From: Chloroflexota bacterium
Lineage (GTDB): Bacteria; Chloroflexota; Anaerolineae; UBA1429
DNA length: 64,000 nt
Direction: 5' to 3'
Assembly (NCBI GenBank): GCA_019873625.1
Contig: JAIOAW010000011.1
Span: forward strand, 16,077-80,076
This document shows positions 63,795-64,000 of this stretch, piece by piece. A program made the translations under genes and the position numbers. How positions within the stretch are numbered: position 1 is the first letter of the stretch; the number at the start of each line of letters is the position of its first letter. Below the pieces are notes generated by a model. It made no database searches. It was not told where the DNA came from and worked only from the letters and a program-made list of their open reading frames with translations.

Positions 63795-63823
63795 TTGCGC
63801 GTTCCCCCAAAGAGGCCTATCAT
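63795..63823 (+). promoter_or_regulatory. Promoter for the last Gfo/Idh gene
   Basis: TTGCGC (63795-63800) and TATCAT (63818-63823) are 17 bases apart, 30 bases before ATG 63853, which has GAGGAGG upstream. Confidence 0.6.
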
Positions 63824-63852
63824 ACGCGCCAACTCGAACCGAGGAGGCGCGT

Positions 63853-64000
63853 ATGTTGCGTGTGGGCATCATTGGGTACGGTCGGCGCATTGCCCATATG
63901 GCCAAGGAAATGGGCGTGTATCGCATCCCCTATGTCGTCTCTGCCGTGGCCGATCCCCGCGCGGCGGAGATTCAGGCCCAAGGGGATCCCTAGATCGGAA
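63853..64000 (+). CDS. Gfo/Idh/MocA-family oxidoreductase, N-terminal fragment at window end
   Basis: 'MLRVGIIGYGRRIAHMAKEM' is a Rossmann loop like those at 34475 and 49468, and 'VVSAVADPRAAEI' the next strand. The frame stops at TAG 63991-63993, only 8 bases from the window end, after 46 codons, where homologues continue. Bases 63992-64000 read AGATCGGAA, the first nine bases of the common Illumina adapter, so the stop may be artefactual. The annotated end is the window edge. The real gene should extend further. Confidence 0.65.

Overview
The window reads as high-GC bacterial DNA, most likely from the phylum Chloroflexi (Anaerolineae or Thermoflexia type). This is inferred from secreted proteins with long Pro/Thr-rich 'PTPTATPT' linkers, a short hydrophobic C-terminal tail of the 'YxPLMxK' kind, a 7TM-PAS protein ending in a Cys4 tail, paired radical SAM and DUF2344 genes, and transcobalamin-like proteins behind a B12 riboswitch. 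Iron-sulfur oxidoreductases (IorAB, a four-subunit 2-oxoacid:ferredoxin oxidoreductase, an Fe-S aldo/keto reductase) point to an anaerobic or microaerophilic life. No rRNA, tRNA, CRISPR array, insertion sequence or prophage was seen. Genes are tightly packed, with many ATGA/TAATG overlaps and interleaved convergent stops.

Layout: 1-6912 surface and polysaccharide genes (Pro/Thr-rich proteins, UDP-sugar dehydrogenase, lipoprotein, RfbD, two GT2 glycosyltransferases). 6925-9514 a kinase-less sensor, a GNAT and a HAD phosphatase. 9511-16267 (minus) an operon plsC-ybeY-iorAB-rph-HD-LysM protein. 16361-25317 sugar or polyol catabolism (Rpe, zinc dehydrogenase, TIM-barrel isomerase, PfkB kinase, fucose-isomerase-like protein, Fe-S aldo/keto reductase, RraA-like protein), interrupted by degV and plsY. 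25534-32018 an ATPase operon in the order D-C-R-B-E-F-A-G, which is the N-ATPase arrangement without atpQ. 32031-35620 a half-ferrochelatase-like membrane protein, zwf and a Gfo/Idh oxidoreductase. 35866-41094 apt, a DksA-like protein, porGDAB and upp. 41115-50517 cell-envelope and housekeeping genes, including a WecA/MraY homologue lacking its conserved Asp, a FAD-oxidase gene broken by an in-frame TAA, and a nitrilase homologue lacking its catalytic Cys. 50680-55922 nadE, radical SAM, DUF2344 and HIT. 55919-60058 a cobalamin riboswitch controlling two secreted transcobalamin-like proteins. 60083-64000 a macrodomain protein, DUF1015-serA, and the start of a Gfo/Idh gene.

The strongest candidate for an under-described system is the B12 locus. 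A sigma70-like promoter, a complete cobalamin aptamer, an alpha/alpha-toroid protein with a DUF4430-like C-terminus, and a membrane-anchored second DUF4430-like protein together look like a bacterial counterpart of intrinsic factor/transcobalamin for corrinoid capture at the cell surface. The second is the N-type ATPase, with a two-carboxylate c-subunit, a b-delta fusion and an alpha subunit carrying about 70 extra N-terminal residues.
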